Positions 34,501-43,249 of a DNA stretch of 56,132 nucleotides are shown piece after piece. The translations under genes were made by a program, and so were the position numbers. The stretch is from positions 1 through 56,132 of the forward strand of contig CALXYJ010000008.1 in NCBI GenBank assembly GCA_944392945.1, written 5' to 3'. Numbering within the stretch: the first letter of the stretch is position 1; the number at the start of each line of letters is the position of its first letter. This stretch comes from an uncultured Clostridia bacterium (lineage in GTDB: Bacteria; Bacillota; Clostridia; TANB77; CAG-508). The notes below the pieces were generated by a model. It saw only the letters and a program-made list of their open reading frames with translations. It was not told the origin of the DNA and made no database searches.

Positions 34501-37067
34501 TTATTTCCTAAATCCTTTTCATCTATTGTGTAATTTATTTCATTACCATCAGCATTATATTTTGGAACACTAAATGTATGTTTCCATCCATCTGCTTCTG
34601 TAACTTCCTCTTCTGCTACAACTTCATTACCATTCTTTACTTGTAATGTTACATTTACTGGACGTTTTCCTGCTTCATTATTATTGTCATCCCAAATCTT
34701 TGTTACTAGAATCTCTATATTTTCTCCTGGTACTTGGAATGTATTTGTTACAGTTCTTGTTGCTTGATCTACATTAGATTTAATATAAAATTCATTATTT
34801 AAATCTTTTTCATTTATTGTATATTTTACTTCATCACCATTTTCGTCATATTTTGGTAAATCTGTAAAAGTATATTCCCAAGCGTTACTATCTCCTGCTA
34901 CTGCATTTGCTGATGTAATTTCTTGCTCTTTAGAAACATTTACACCTGCACCTGTTCCTGTAACTGTTAATGTTACACTATTTGGACGTTTTTGTGCACT
35001 ATTGTTATTATCATTCCATACTTTCTTTGCTGTCACAGTTACCTTTTCATCTGGTACAGTAAAAGTATTTGTTATTGTTTTATTTCCTTGGTCTATGTTT
35101 GCAGAATAGAATTTATTATTAGATTCTGAACTTACTTCTTCGCTTAATACATAATCTATTTCTACACCTTGTGCATTATATTTTGGTAAGTTTGTAAATG
35201 TATATTCCCAATTGTTATTATTTCCAGAAACTACATTTTGTACACTTAATTGTTGTTTATATGTCTTTCCGTCTCCTGTAAGTACAACTGTTACATTTGC
35301 TGGACGTTTACTTGCACTGTTATTATTATCGTCCCAAATCTTTGTTACTTTTACATCTTTTAAGTATTCTGTTGGTATATCTTTTGTTACTTCTGTTGTA
35401 TCAGTTTTTTCTGGTGTTTTTAAATTAATTGTTCCTGTTACTTTATTTGTTACATTTGCTTGTGTAACATCTAAATCTTTGTATACTACTTTTATTTCTT
35501 TTGTTATATTTATTTGATTTTTTATGCTTGCAAAACTATCTATTCCTGTTATGTTTTCCTTCCATGTTATTGTTTTAGCCTCAGCATTATATGTTCCGCC
35601 TGCTAAGTCTGATTTTGATTCATCTATTGTATATGGAAGTGTATCTACTATTGTTACTTCTGCATCTCCCTTATATGTATCTACATTTGCTGTATATGTA
35701 ATTGTATATGGCATTTCTTGATCTTTTGATGTTATTTTATTTAAAGTACTTGTTTTACTTATATTGCTTGTTAATGTTGGATCTTTTAATTGATAGTAAT
35801 ATGTTACTACTATTTGCTCTTCAGTCATCGTACCACTTGCATTTGTTGGTAGTTTGCTTGTTACTAATTCATAATTGTTTGCAATGTTTGAAGATGCATT
35901 TGTACTATATTTGTCATCTACTTTTCCTGTTATTGTTTCATCTGCTACTTCTCCACCATTTTTGGCAGGTACTTTTGTTTCTGTTCCATCTATATAATGG
36001 TGTACAAGAACACTTGTAGCTTTTAATCTATAATAATAAATTACCACTGTTGTTTCACTGTTCATTGTTCCACTTGCATTTGCTGGTGTCTCTACTAACT
36101 CATATTTATTGCTTACATTTTGTAATGCAGTTGTTGAATAGTTATCTCCTAATAATCCATTTTGTGTTACATCTTGTGCTATTCCTCCATCTTGTAGTGG
36201 AACTCTATCTGTTGTTCCTTCTATATAATAGCGAACTATTACTTTAGCTGGAATTCTTTCAAATTCTACTACAATATGCTTATCTTCACTCATATTAGTG
36301 AATTTGCTTAATTTTACTGTTCCATCTTCTGCTGGTGTAAATTCGATTTCTTCTCCATTTACTGTTATTTTACTTACTCTATATCCGACATTTGGGCTTA
36401 TTATAATATCTTTTTTGTTTGTTCCGCCTTTATCTACTGTCTCATATATCTCATCATTTTCTCCACTTATATTTCCGCCTTCGCCTTTTACTTCTGTTGT
36501 TATATTGTATGTTGTACCTATTAGACCAGCATTAACATTATCTACTGTTGCATTTATAATAACTGTATTGTTAAGTTTAGTAATCTCATCAGTTTCTTTT
36601 GTTGAAACATTAAATTTGCTATTTACTTCTTGGTTATCACCAACATTTTTCTCTGTCAAATAATATTTATCACTATGTTCTATTCTTACTTTGTAATTAC
36701 CTTTAGGTAATCCATCAAATTTATACTCTCCATTAGTATTTGTTGTTGTATTAGCTTCTTCATTATTACTACTTGTATTTATTAATCTTAAAGTTACCCC
36801 TTCTAGTCCTGTTTCATTATTATCTATAATTCCATTTTTGTTACTATCTACCCATACTTTTCCACTTATACTTCTATTTACTACTTTTACGTCTACTTTA
36901 CCAGTCTCTACTTGTGCAGAATCTGTATATACTTGAACCATTGCATTATTAGCATATATATCATTAGCATTATTTCCATTCGTTTTTAATGTTATTTCTA
37001 ATTCTACTTTTGTCTTTCCTACTAAAGCACCCTTTAATGCAATACCCTTTGCTGATTCATTTAATTG
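28521..37067 (-). CDS. giant Cna-B/MucBP repeat surface protein, C-terminal part after a frameshift
   Basis: An open frame of 2848 codons without its own start. It continues the frame of the gene at 37057-39948 once one A of an A6 run is dropped. Order of domains: an SdrD-B-like domain (SGKVWVDSNKNGIID), a beta-repeat, two MucBP-like domains, a LPYxIDE-type isopeptide-like domain, eight tandem Cna-B domains (WDDNNNSAxKRP core), and a MucBP domain. After these come two further LPYxIDE domains and two DUF11-like domains, a ninth Cna-B and about seven MucBP-like domains, another DUF11-like domain, one membrane helix and a KKQKRKNK tail. The ATG at 36941 is an internal Met and gives no signal peptide. 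Such proteins are stalk adhesins crosslinked by isopeptide bonds. No canonical LPxTG is seen; the stretch before the helix reads ETGEFPTALL. Confidence 0.9.
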   Translation of the reverse strand, partial: QLNESAKGIALKGALVGKTKVELEITLKTNGNNANDIYANNAMVQVYTDSAQVETGKVDVKVVNRSISGKVWVDSNKNGIIDNNETGLEGVTLRLINTSSNNEEANTTTNTNGEYKFDGLPKGNYKVRIEHSDKYYLTEKNVGDNQEVNSKFNVSTKETDEITKLNNTVIINATVDNVNAGLIGTTYNITTEVKGEGGNISGENDEIYETVDKGGTNKKDIIISPNVGYRVSKITVNGEEIEFTPAEDGTVKLSKFTNMSEDKHIVVEFERIPAKVIVRYYIEGTTDRVPLQDGGIAQDVTQNGLLGDNYSTTALQNVSNKYELVETPANASGTMNSETTVVIYYYRLKATSVLVHHYIDGTETKVPAKNGGEVADETITGKVDDKYSTNASSNIANNYELVTSKLPTNASGTMTEEQIVVTYYYQLKDPTLTSNISKTSTLNKITSKDQEMPYTITYTANVDTYKGDAEVTIVDTLPYTIDESKSDLAGGTYNAEAKTITWKENITGIDSFASIKNQINITKEIKVVYKDLDVTQANVTNKVTGTINLKTPEKTDTTEVTKDIPTEYLKDVKVTKIWDDNNNSASKRPANVTVVLTGDGKTYKQQLSVQNVVSGNNNNWEYTFTNLPKYNAQGVEIDYVLSEEVSSESNNKFYSANIDQGNKTITNTFTVPDEKVTVTAKKVWNDNNNSAQKRPNSVTLTVTGTGAGVNVSKEQEITSANAVAGDSNAWEYTFTDLPKYDENGDEVKYTINEKDLNNEFYIKSNVDQATRTVTNTFQVPGENIEILVTKIWDDNNNEAGKRPVNVTLQVKNGNEVVAEEEVTEADGWKHTFSVPKYNADGNEINYTIDEKDLGNKFYTKENAVIEQDARTITNKFEVPDEKVSIKVTKVWDDNNNSAGKRPGKVTMVLTGASQAHKQDLTVENADPSNNNNWIYTFNDLPKYDSKGNEINYILSEELDSIYYTSANSKIDQNTKTITNTFKIPTDKISIPVVKVWNDNNNTANKRPDNVVLVLTGNDGSEAHKVTLSGHNADANDGNRWLYTFTDLPKYNATNGDEIVYTLSEEKLNSKFYSTSIDQESKTVTNTFSVPDEKTSVTVRKVWNDNNNTAQKRPESVTLILSASGSEVARQTLTSSNAIESATNTWEYTFNNLKKYDANGNEIEYTLSEENLNNKFYTSEVNQENKTVTNTFSVPGETVSVTVTKTWNDNNNESGKRPTSITLKVSGNGKNYTQEVTEANADSSNSNNWVYTFNDLPKYDGNGDEIAYTVDELDLNNEFYIKSSVNQETRTIVNTFQVPGENVTIPVTKIWDDNNDIAKKRPGSITIQVKNGEEVVAESPVTADTEWKHEFTLPKFDNYGNEIKYTIDEADLNNKYYEKGNVDQTAKTITNVSKYGKVIVHYYIEGTQTRVTDINGGEIADVLIEGKQGESYNTNAAENVKQNYELVATPSNATGTISAEDTEVIYYYRLKTPNITNQVINKTGTDRITVANQEMNYSITYRTEITDYIGNAEVTIIDTLPYAIDEGKSDLAGGTYDSTGKTITWTENISDINSFTGNGTVNVTKDFKVVYVGLDMNQEKITNNVKGNIKLLTPEKISEEVTGSQESTIYKAEIRAEKLVDKTEAIEGEKVKYTIRITNDGNLAKTVTVRDTLPAGITFDKDTLIKIGNIDTVYTEQNLKNGIPVEVPAYGSIDVVFAGKVDTLANNEYSKTLKNQATVDNEPTNEVTTNVTKANITAHKEAEPSSGSKVREGDEITYRIKVRNDGTRAGDVIVKDTIPTGTTFVEGSIKIDNIADSSKTDTDLANGIRITVDISKEVVVEFKVRVNKLIDGTKIKNTAYINQNGEDKKVPEEPEHTYVEPKEEQNISKTGTTTIESLEQEITYNINYTAKITDYSGKATVKLIDTLPYAIDEARSDLAGGTYDTQAQTITWEEPVENIQITEEKEITVNKTIKVVYKDVSPDVVSIKNVVTGHIEYETPVMTSDEVTANATTTTGFTVNIPVSKVWEDDSNKLGQRPTSIVFKLTGSDGSEYALELAKPGTQRSTTTQDPSNPNKWNDIFENLPKYDSNNQEIVYTLTEEEKTEGDLKYYDNVVTDKIVTNTNKYGKVTVHYYIMNTDGSTTTTKVPDSRGQEIQDIVIEGKEGTPYTTEEAKNINEKYELVEEATVGKTEGTIEKFNEEKPQEVIYYYRLKPAKVIINYLEKDEDTDDSNNLVLTAQEKIDGHVDDSYNTDTDHRKETIEKDGKTYTLVSDSGNKTGNMTLQDITVTYYYLQNTKATVRYVERNPETGEIVKDLEEPTVKEGLVGDEFVTNSKDFLGYKLVESPEKTTIEMTKEEQTLIYYYEPVYTGLVENHIDDKTGAVLDTEVHEVQVGDEYDIPSKEFAGYDLVEEKLPENATGIMGEELVTVNYYYIKKAELEVNYVDILTKEPLAEQIVDKTKHEGDSYTTEQKTFEGYDFVEVEGEPQGTLEVEVDEEGNIVNNKTAVTYYYAKKAVVEEHHIDILTGKELEKATIHNGHVGDEYDIPSKEFLSYELVTEDEDGKNMLPNNSKGKMTDKKQVVTYYYRQPAKVIVHYVDRTTGKELEEPNSETGELQNSQVVINGYKEDEYQTTAKEFEYYTLVESPAEEQGTMKVEITKDEQGNDIVNNTIELTYYYEPKPFNIGVEKEITGIIVNGERREATNGDLERIEIYRKNTEDTSVQIEYKIKVINNGEVDGRATIEEEIPEGMKLANNDGTWEEADGTLRKIIPEIKAGETKEYTVLLNWETSGENMGEKTNKVSIVGTENVPGFKENNEEDNTDTATAIITVETGEFPTALLIVLIAMVGLETVTLSYAGILIKKQKRKNK
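29080..30520 (-). repeat. tandem MucBP-like repeats (C-terminal stalk)
   Basis: About six consecutive units, each starting with a pattern such as KVIVHYVDRTTGKEL and ending in VTYYY, in the last quarter of the giant surface protein. Unit length is roughly 210-250 bp. They are diverged from one another, so this is an old expansion. Confidence 0.75.
33000..35370 (-). repeat. eight tandem Cna-B repeats, about 310 bp each
   Basis: The KRP codons of the core recur near 35303, 34983, 34659, 34366, 34046, 33729, 33417 and 33106, a period of about 290-325 bp. Each unit encodes WxDNNNxxxKRP, then W-x-TF-x-LPKYD and an NTFxVP end. A ninth unit stands apart near 31010. Near-identical stretches could make this region hard to assemble. 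Confidence 0.85.
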
Positions 37068-39948
37068 TTTTTTCAGACCATATACTATCTATTCCTATTC
37101 CTGTATCCTTTGCATCCATATCTTTTACAGAATCTGAATTAGTAATATATAATTTTAAGTTACCATTGTTTTGCTCTACACCATTTATTGTTTGTTTTAC
37201 ATTTATACTACCTACTGTATATGTTCCAGAGAAGTTACTACCTCTTCCATCATTAGTATATGGTAATATATCTAATAATTGAAATTTTTCGATTCTTTCG
37301 TCTGTTTTGTTCTCATAAACTACTTTATATTTTACATCTCCATTTTTTTCAATTATTGGTTCATCTACTTCTTTATAAGCTCTATGACTTGCTAAGTTTA
37401 TTATACTAATATAGTTTTGAGCAGTTCTATTTTTTAATTCTGAATTTCCTACTTTACTTAGGCCATCTTCTCCTACGACTTCTGACATAACTGCTGAAAT
37501 TTCATAGCTTTGTCCATTTTCACTTTCATTGTCTATACTAGCTTTAAATTTTATAGCTTCTATATCTTTGTTAATCTGACAGTCATACTTATACCATGTT
37601 AAAAGTGTCGTTCCATTGCTATTATTAACAATTTCAGGTTCTTCATATTCCGAACTTCCTATCATATACTCTAAGCCCTTTGGAAGTGTTACTTCCACTT
37701 TTATTGTGACATTACTACTTCCAACTTTTCCTGATGGATTTGTTATTTGAGGAGTCACTTCATATTTAACTACATTTTCATTTTTCCCTATATCAAAATT
37801 GGTTTTTTCATTGTTATTTTCATCCAAGCTTTTTATTGATATTACCTGTTTTGCTCCTAATATTAGCAAACTATTTCCAGCTGGATAACTTCCTGCATGT
37901 GTTCCTGATACCATTTGTCCATTATCATCATATTTTGTTTTTACATATGGTACATTTTCTGCTTTCCATGTAGGAGTAGGATAATCATCTATATACGTTG
38001 TTTTTAAATGTGTTTGTGTGCTTCTATCTACTTGATTGTCTTCTGTGTATATTCTTACATCTGTTAAAGCTTGTGCAACACTACCTATTACTGCATTTTC
38101 TTTAATCTTAACTGGTATTGTTAAATCTAGTTCTATACCACTCTTAACAACACCTGATTGTGATTCTGCTAATGTTGCAACACATGTATACCCGGCTGAT
38201 TTTAATTCGTCTAGTGTATCAAAATATACTAAATCTTCCATTTTAGCATCTAACATTTCTTGGTCAGAGGTCCAGCCTGTTTTATCTTTCTTTCCTGCAT
38301 ATAGTAAATTAAATTTTATATCCGTTTTTCCATATGTCCCAGTTGCTATACATTCTTGTCCATATTTTGTAGTTGGCTCTATGCTTTTATCATCAAGCTT
38401 TGTTAAAATATCTGCATCATAAATCCAATATGCTTTAGGATTTGATATAGCATTTTTTACTCTATTTGTTATTTCTAATCCTTCTGTTCCTAAATAATTT
38501 TTTGCATTTCCATTACCATATGGTGTTGCCAATTGCTGTGCATCTTGAGTGTAAAGAGTTTCCTTAGAAAAAGAAAATATTCCTTCTCCAAAAGCTACAA
38601 AGTTTGTTGTTATTTTATTGTTGTCAGTTTTTACTTCAGAATTACAAATACTATCACCTATTGTAGTTACTTGGAAATTAGTTGCATCATATTCCATATA
38701 TGACTGAGTATTTTCAGCCATTGTTTCCTCATTCATATCAACAGCCATATAAAATAATCCTACACTAATATATCCTTTTTCTATAGTAATTGGATTTCCC
38801 CAATCTAATTTACTTGGAAAACTTTCTCCTATACCAAAATCATTTATAGTAACATGTATAGTTCCATTATTATCATCAACCATTGTTAAGTTTCCATTTT
38901 TATATACAGCACTTGTTTCATCTCCTACTATAGTACTATATGGATATGCTCCTCCAGAAACAAGGAACGAATCTGGTATATCAGCTATAGAATTTTCTGG
39001 ATTTCCTAATCCTTTATTATCATATGCATTATATTTATAATTATATAATCCCAAATTTTTTGTAATATCTGTATAATCACTACCACTTATTGGCTTTCTT
39101 TTCATGTTATATTTAATATCAAAACTTAAATTATTCTTTGGAATTTCTATTCCTTTTACTCCCTTTGATGTATTATCACCTAGTAATTTAAAAGATAAAC
39201 CATACTTATATAACTTCTGATAATTTCCATTTATATCTACATCATATGTCATATCTAAATCATCTATTGAAATATCATATTTAGGTATTGAGCTTACTAT
39301 TACTGTTGATGATTGAGCTGAAGCCTTTTCGCTGTCATTGGTTCCAGCCAATTTAAAGTTAAATTTTGGAGCTATTTCTGTTCCATTTGTTGCCCCTCCA
39401 ACCTTCAAAATAAAAATTAATGTTTGTTTTCCAGGCACACTTTGTTTTGAGGAATCCATAGAATAACTACCTGTTAGTTTCGTTCCATCACTACTTAGTT
39501 GTGCATTTTCAACCCAAGTCATTGAATTTAGATCCCATTTAACAATATTTGCTAAACTATCAGGAAGTGATACTTCAAAATCGATTGTACCTCCATTTAA
39601 TCCTCCAACAGAAACTCCACTTTTCAATGCCATTGTTATATCTACATTCCACGTTACTTGGTCAAATGAGCGCACTATATTATTATCAGCAGAACTATCA
39701 TTTCCTGCATTATCATTTGCATCCCAAGGCATTGTTCCTGTAATTATTTGCATTATTTTAGCTTCAGAAATATATGCTTTGTCACCTATTATTACACCAG
39801 CATTTTGACTTGTGTTTTCTTTTCCATATAAATTAAAAACATTGTTACCATTTGCAATAATAGCTATTATTACAACTGAAATCGCTAAGGCTATTAAAAT
39901 AGGAATTAACATTTTTTTATTAAAAGTTAACTTCTTTTTCCCACTCAT
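37057..39948 (-). CDS. giant surface protein, N-terminal part before a frameshift
   Basis: A frame of 963 residues. A basic N-terminus followed by one hydrophobic helix (about 13-35) serves as signal or anchor. The rest is extracytoplasmic, beta-rich, with no Cys-rich or enzymatic motif. The end (DEPIIEKNGDVKYKVVYENK ... LDILPYTND) is the start of the same LPYxxD-type domain that recurs in the downstream frame. The frame ends at TGA (37057-37059) just after an A6 run. Skipping one A there gives SEKQLNESAKG and runs on without a break into the Cna-B region, making one protein of about 3808 residues. An AAGGAGAG site precedes the ATG. It is probably the distal adhesive head of the stalk. Confidence 0.9.
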   Translation of the reverse strand: MSGKKKLTFNKKMLIPILIALAISVVIIAIIANGNNVFNLYGKENTSQNAGVIIGDKAYISEAKIMQIITGTMPWDANDNAGNDSSADNNIVRSFDQVTWNVDITMALKSGVSVGGLNGGTIDFEVSLPDSLANIVKWDLNSMTWVENAQLSSDGTKLTGSYSMDSSKQSVPGKQTLIFILKVGGATNGTEIAPKFNFKLAGTNDSEKASAQSSTVIVSSIPKYDISIDDLDMTYDVDINGNYQKLYKYGLSFKLLGDNTSKGVKGIEIPKNNLSFDIKYNMKRKPISGSDYTDITKNLGLYNYKYNAYDNKGLGNPENSIADIPDSFLVSGGAYPYSTIVGDETSAVYKNGNLTMVDDNNGTIHVTINDFGIGESFPSKLDWGNPITIEKGYISVGLFYMAVDMNEETMAENTQSYMEYDATNFQVTTIGDSICNSEVKTDNNKITTNFVAFGEGIFSFSKETLYTQDAQQLATPYGNGNAKNYLGTEGLEITNRVKNAISNPKAYWIYDADILTKLDDKSIEPTTKYGQECIATGTYGKTDIKFNLLYAGKKDKTGWTSDQEMLDAKMEDLVYFDTLDELKSAGYTCVATLAESQSGVVKSGIELDLTIPVKIKENAVIGSVAQALTDVRIYTEDNQVDRSTQTHLKTTYIDDYPTPTWKAENVPYVKTKYDDNGQMVSGTHAGSYPAGNSLLILGAKQVISIKSLDENNNEKTNFDIGKNENVVKYEVTPQITNPSGKVGSSNVTIKVEVTLPKGLEYMIGSSEYEEPEIVNNSNGTTLLTWYKYDCQINKDIEAIKFKASIDNESENGQSYEISAVMSEVVGEDGLSKVGNSELKNRTAQNYISIINLASHRAYKEVDEPIIEKNGDVKYKVVYENKTDERIEKFQLLDILPYTNDGRGSNFSGTYTVGSINVKQTINGVEQNNGNLKLYITNSDSVKDMDAKDTGIGIDSIWSEKTIK
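37059..37088 (-). other. frameshift window in the giant surface protein gene
   Basis: The upstream frame stops at 37057-37059 and the downstream frame is closed by TAG at 37089-37091, so the shift falls between. The only homopolymer there is six A on the minus strand (37068-37073). With five A the two frames join. Total length from 39948 to 28521 is 11428 bases, one more than a multiple of three. Confidence 0.85.
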
Positions 39949-40230
39949 ACTAATCTCTCCTTAAATCATAATTCGTTATTATTAATTTTAATACATATAT
40001 TTAATTAGTAAATCCCTCTATTTTAGTAGCTTTTAGCTATATCAAATCTGTTCTTACGCTTTATAAGTGTTCAGTCTTTTCTTTCTTTTTTTACATTTTA
40101 TTATCTTTTTCGTTATCCAACACTCAAATTTTGTAACATTTTATTTAAAGGTTATTTCCGTATATCTTGCAAGTTTACTTTATAAATAATAAAAACAACT
40201 CACAAGTAAAACAGTAGTTTACCAATAACG

Positions 40231-40278
40231 TAAAAACAGTGGAAAACTATTTTAGTTATTCATAGTTTTCCACTGTTT
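40231..40278 (-). terminator. terminator of the rplI-dnaB-tilS-ftsH operon
   Basis: A perfect 17-bp stem (40234-40250 with 40262-40278), AAACAGTGGAAAACTAT-type arms, followed on the minus strand by TTTTT. From 39949 to 40230 lies the upstream region of the giant surface protein: AT-rich, with a small hairpin TAGCT-AAA-AGCTA near 40030. I could not settle on a promoter there. Confidence 0.88.
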
Positions 40279-40321
40279 AACTTATATTTAATATTTTAAC
40301 TTAAACAAAGATTTCTAATTT

Positions 40322-42136
40322 CTATGCTTGTTCTACATCAGCAAAGATTTTATCAAATTCATCTCCGTCGATTTTCTCTTTTTCTAATAATACTTTAGCA
40401 ACTGCATGTAATTTATCAACATGTTCACTTAAAATATTAATAGCCTTTTCATATCCTGCATCAACAATCTTTTTAACTTCTTCGTCTATGATTGCTGCTG
40501 TTTCCTCAGAATATTCTTTAGCATGTGCTAAATCTCTTCCTAGGAATACTTCTTCTTGGTCTGCGCCAAAAGTAATTGTTCCTAATCTTTCGCTCATACC
40601 ATATTTTGTTACCATTGCTCTAGAAATTGCTGTTGCTCTTTCTATATCATTACTTGCACCTGTAGAGATATCATCTAAAATTAATTTTTCAGCAACTCTT
40701 CCACCTAATAATGAAACAATGCTCTCTTCCATTTCTGTTTTTGATCTAAATGATTTATCTTCTGTTGGTCTATACATAGTATAACCTCCAGCCATTCCTC
40801 TAGGTACTATAGATATTTGATGAACCTTATCTTGAGTTGGTAAATATCTACTTACAACTGCATGACCTGCTTCATGATAAGCAACTAATTTATTTTCTTT
40901 TTCGCTTCTTACTCTTGTTTTCTTTTCTGGTCCCATTGTAACTTTTACCATTGCATCTTCAATTTCTTTCATTCCAATACAAGATAAATTTCTTCTTGCT
41001 GCAAGTAAAGCTGCTTCATTTAGAATATTCTCTAAATCGGCTCCTGCAAATCCGGAAGTGTTTCTAGCAACAGTTTTTAAGTCTACATCTTCTGCTAACT
41101 TTTTCTTTCTTGCATGAACTTCTAATATTTGCTCCCTTGCTTTAACATCTGGAGCAGATACTACTATTTGTCTGTCAAATCTTCCTGGTCTTAATAATGC
41201 TTTATCTAATACATCTGGTCTATTTGTAGCTGCAAGTACTATAACTCCTTCATTTGTTCCAAATCCATCCATTTCAACTAAAAGTTGATTTAATGTTTGT
41301 TCTCTTTCGTCATGTCCTCCACCAAGTCCTGCACCTCTTTGGCGACCTACTGCATCAATTTCATCTATAAATATTATAGATGGAGCATTTTTCTTTGCTT
41401 GATCAAACAAGTCTCTAACTCTTGATGCACCAACACCAACAAACATTTCTACGAATTCAGAACCACTTATACTAAAGAATGGTACTCCTGCCTCACCAGC
41501 TACTGCTTTTGCAAGTAAAGTTTTACCTGTACCAGGTTGACCCACTAGCAATACTCCTTTAGGAATTCTTGCTCCCATATCTGTAAATTTCTTTGGTGTT
41601 TTTAAAAATTCTACTATTTCTTCTAGCTCTTCTTTTTCTTCGTCAACTCCTGCTACATCATTAAATGTAACTTTTGTTTTTTCTGCACCATTTGTCATTC
41701 TAGCTCTACTCTTACCAAATGACATTGTTTTATTTCCACTTTGGTTTCCTGGATTAATTAATAGTAAACCAAATAGTAAAACAATTACTATAATTCCAAA
41801 TGGTATTATTAAATAAAGTCCTTTCATAAATACTGATTCTGGTCTTTCTGTTAAAGTATAACTATTTGTCTTAAGAACTTCTTGTGCATATGTCATAAAA
41901 CTATTAATATCTGGAATATTTACTTCTTTTGGTACAGAATCACCTTCTAATTCTACTAAAGCTTTTTCTCCTCCAGATTGAATCTCTATACTCACTACAG
42001 AACCATTTTCCATATCTGTTAATAATTCTGAATATGCAAGTTTATTACTTGAATTATCCATTATTGACGAAATTAATACTATAAATATAATTAAAAATAT
42101 TAACCAAACTGCCAATGATTTTATACCATTTTTCAA
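40322..42136 (-). CDS. ftsH: ATP-dependent zinc metalloprotease FtsH
   Basis: A protein of 604 residues. Two membrane helices (about 5-27 and 105-127) flank a small extracytoplasmic domain. The AAA+ module has Walker A GQPGTGKT (near 200), Walker [14 protein letters not shown] and the second-region-of-homology [18 protein letters not shown]. The peptidase has HEAGH (near 420). It degrades misassembled membrane proteins and some regulators. The start is TTG at 42136: AGGAGG lies eight bases before it, and an ATG 17 codons upstream would turn that purine run into protein. The gene ends an operon with rplI, dnaB and tilS. Confidence 0.97.
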   Translation of the reverse strand: MKNGIKSLAVWLIFLIIFIVLISSIMDNSSNKLAYSELLTDMENGSVVSIEIQSGGEKALVELEGDSVPKEVNIPDINSFMTYAQEVLKTNSYTLTERPESVFMKGLYLIIPFGIIVIVLLFGLLLINPGNQSGNKTMSFGKSRARMTNGAEKTKVTFNDVAGVDEEKEELEEIVEFLKTPKKFTDMGARIPKGVLLVGQPGTGKTLLAKAVAGEAGVPFFSISGSEFVEMFVGVGASRVRDLFDQAKKNAPSIIFIDEIDAVGRQRGAGLGGGHDEREQTLNQLLVEMDGFGTNEGVIVLAATNRPDVLDKALLRPGRFDRQIVVSAPDVKAREQILEVHARKKKLAEDVDLKTVARNTSGFAGADLENILNEAALLAARRNLSCIGMKEIEDAMVKVTMGPEKKTRVRSEKENKLVAYHEAGHAVVSRYLPTQDKVHQISIVPRGMAGGYTMYRPTEDKSFRSKTEMEESIVSLLGGRVAEKLILDDISTGASNDIERATAISRAMVTKYGMSERLGTITFGADQEEVFLGRDLAHAKEYSEETAAIIDEEVKKIVDAGYEKAINILSEHVDKLHAVAKVLLEKEKIDGDEFDKIFADVEQA

Positions 42137-42254
42137 TTCATTTTCCTCCTCTTTGTTTTTTAATTTCGCTATATGCATATATACCATATATATTAATTGT
42201 TTTCAAGCTATTTTGTGTGACTTTTATGTGTCAATCAAAAACAACTTACGGATA

Positions 42255-43238
42255 TTAATATGTATGTGTTATAATAATTTTTCCTTTATTAACAAAAAAC
42301 TTTATATTTTTATTTGGAGTTAAATATTTGTTTCCAATATTTCTTTCACATAATTTTATAATATCCTCTATATGAATTTTTTCGATATTTTTACTAGATC
42401 CGAAAATCTTATTTACCGATAAGAGCAATAATCTTTTTTTAATTATAGTATCTTGTTTATTAAATTCTTTTAAATCTAAAATTACCTTATCTTTATTCTC
42501 TTCTATTTTTATTTGGCTATATATATTATTTACAATTTTTTCTAAATAATTCTGTTCTTCCGTTACTATTTCTGATAAATTATTTATTCCTTTTATTACA
42601 TTTGGATTAAATTCCTTTTTTATGAATGGAATTAAAATATTTCTTATTTTATTTCTTGTATATGTATTATCATTATTACTTTTATCAAATTTTGGATTTA
42701 ATTTATTTTTACTACAATACTCTTCTATATCTTTTCTTTCTATTTCTATTAAAGGTCTTATATATTTATTTTCTCTTTTAGGCTCGATTCCTTTTAGCCC
42801 TAAGCTTCCAGAGCCTCTGATTATATTCATTAAGATTGTCTCTACCTTATCATTCATATTATGAGCTATTGCGATTTTATTAAATTTAGTTTCTTGTAAA
42901 ACTTCATCAAAAAAATCATATCTTACTTTTCTTCCAGCCTCTTCTAATCCAATCTTATTTTGTTTCGCAAGTTCTACTACTTTTTCATATTTTACATATA
43001 TCTTTATATTATATTTTTCACAATAGTTTTTTATGTATTCAGTTTCTTCATTAGCTTCTTCCCTTATTCCATGATTTACATGTACAACAGCTATTTTTAT
43101 ATTTAACTTTTCTTTTAATTTATTTAAAATGTCTAATAAGCACATAGAATCTGGGCCACCAGATACCGCAATAAGTACTCCATCCCCAGATTCTATTAGT
43201 TTATATTTTTCTATAGTTTTTAAAACTCTTTCCTCCAT
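42255..43238 (-). CDS. tilS: tRNA(Ile)-lysidine synthetase
   Basis: A protein of 327 residues, a compact version of TilS (many are 400-460) that lacks a long C-terminal domain. The PP-loop SGGPDS lies near residue 26, followed by VVHVNHGIREEA and the AHNMNDKVETILMNIIRGSG segment. It attaches lysine to C34 of the AUA-reading tRNA-Ile, which lets it decode Ile instead of Met. Its position between dnaB and ftsH is like that in other Bacillota, where tilS and ftsH are neighbours. The ATG has AAAGGA upstream and lies 11 bases after dnaB. Confidence 0.94.
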   Translation of the reverse strand: MEERVLKTIEKYKLIESGDGVLIAVSGGPDSMCLLDILNKLKEKLNIKIAVVHVNHGIREEANEETEYIKNYCEKYNIKIYVKYEKVVELAKQNKIGLEEAGRKVRYDFFDEVLQETKFNKIAIAHNMNDKVETILMNIIRGSGSLGLKGIEPKRENKYIRPLIEIERKDIEEYCSKNKLNPKFDKSNNDNTYTRNKIRNILIPFIKKEFNPNVIKGINNLSEIVTEEQNYLEKIVNNIYSQIKIEENKDKVILDLKEFNKQDTIIKKRLLLLSVNKIFGSSKNIEKIHIEDIIKLCERNIGNKYLTPNKNIKFFVNKGKIIITHTY

Positions 43239-43249
43239 ATTACCGTCCT

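Noticed and set aside
33000..35370. Periodic repeats as a CRISPR array
   Set aside because: The unit is about 310 bp, in frame and coding for Cna-B domains; no short identical repeats with unique spacers or cas genes.
28669..36663. Many long plus-strand frames opposite the giant surface protein
   Set aside because: They encode Leu/Ser/Phe-rich nonsense with no ribosome sites and are the mirror of Thr/Glu/Lys/Asn-rich repeat codons on the other strand.
37068..37074. AAAAAAC as a -1 ribosomal frameshift signal
   Set aside because: The heptamer is not in the X-XXY-YYZ phase, and the needed change is +1 (or loss of one A), not -1.
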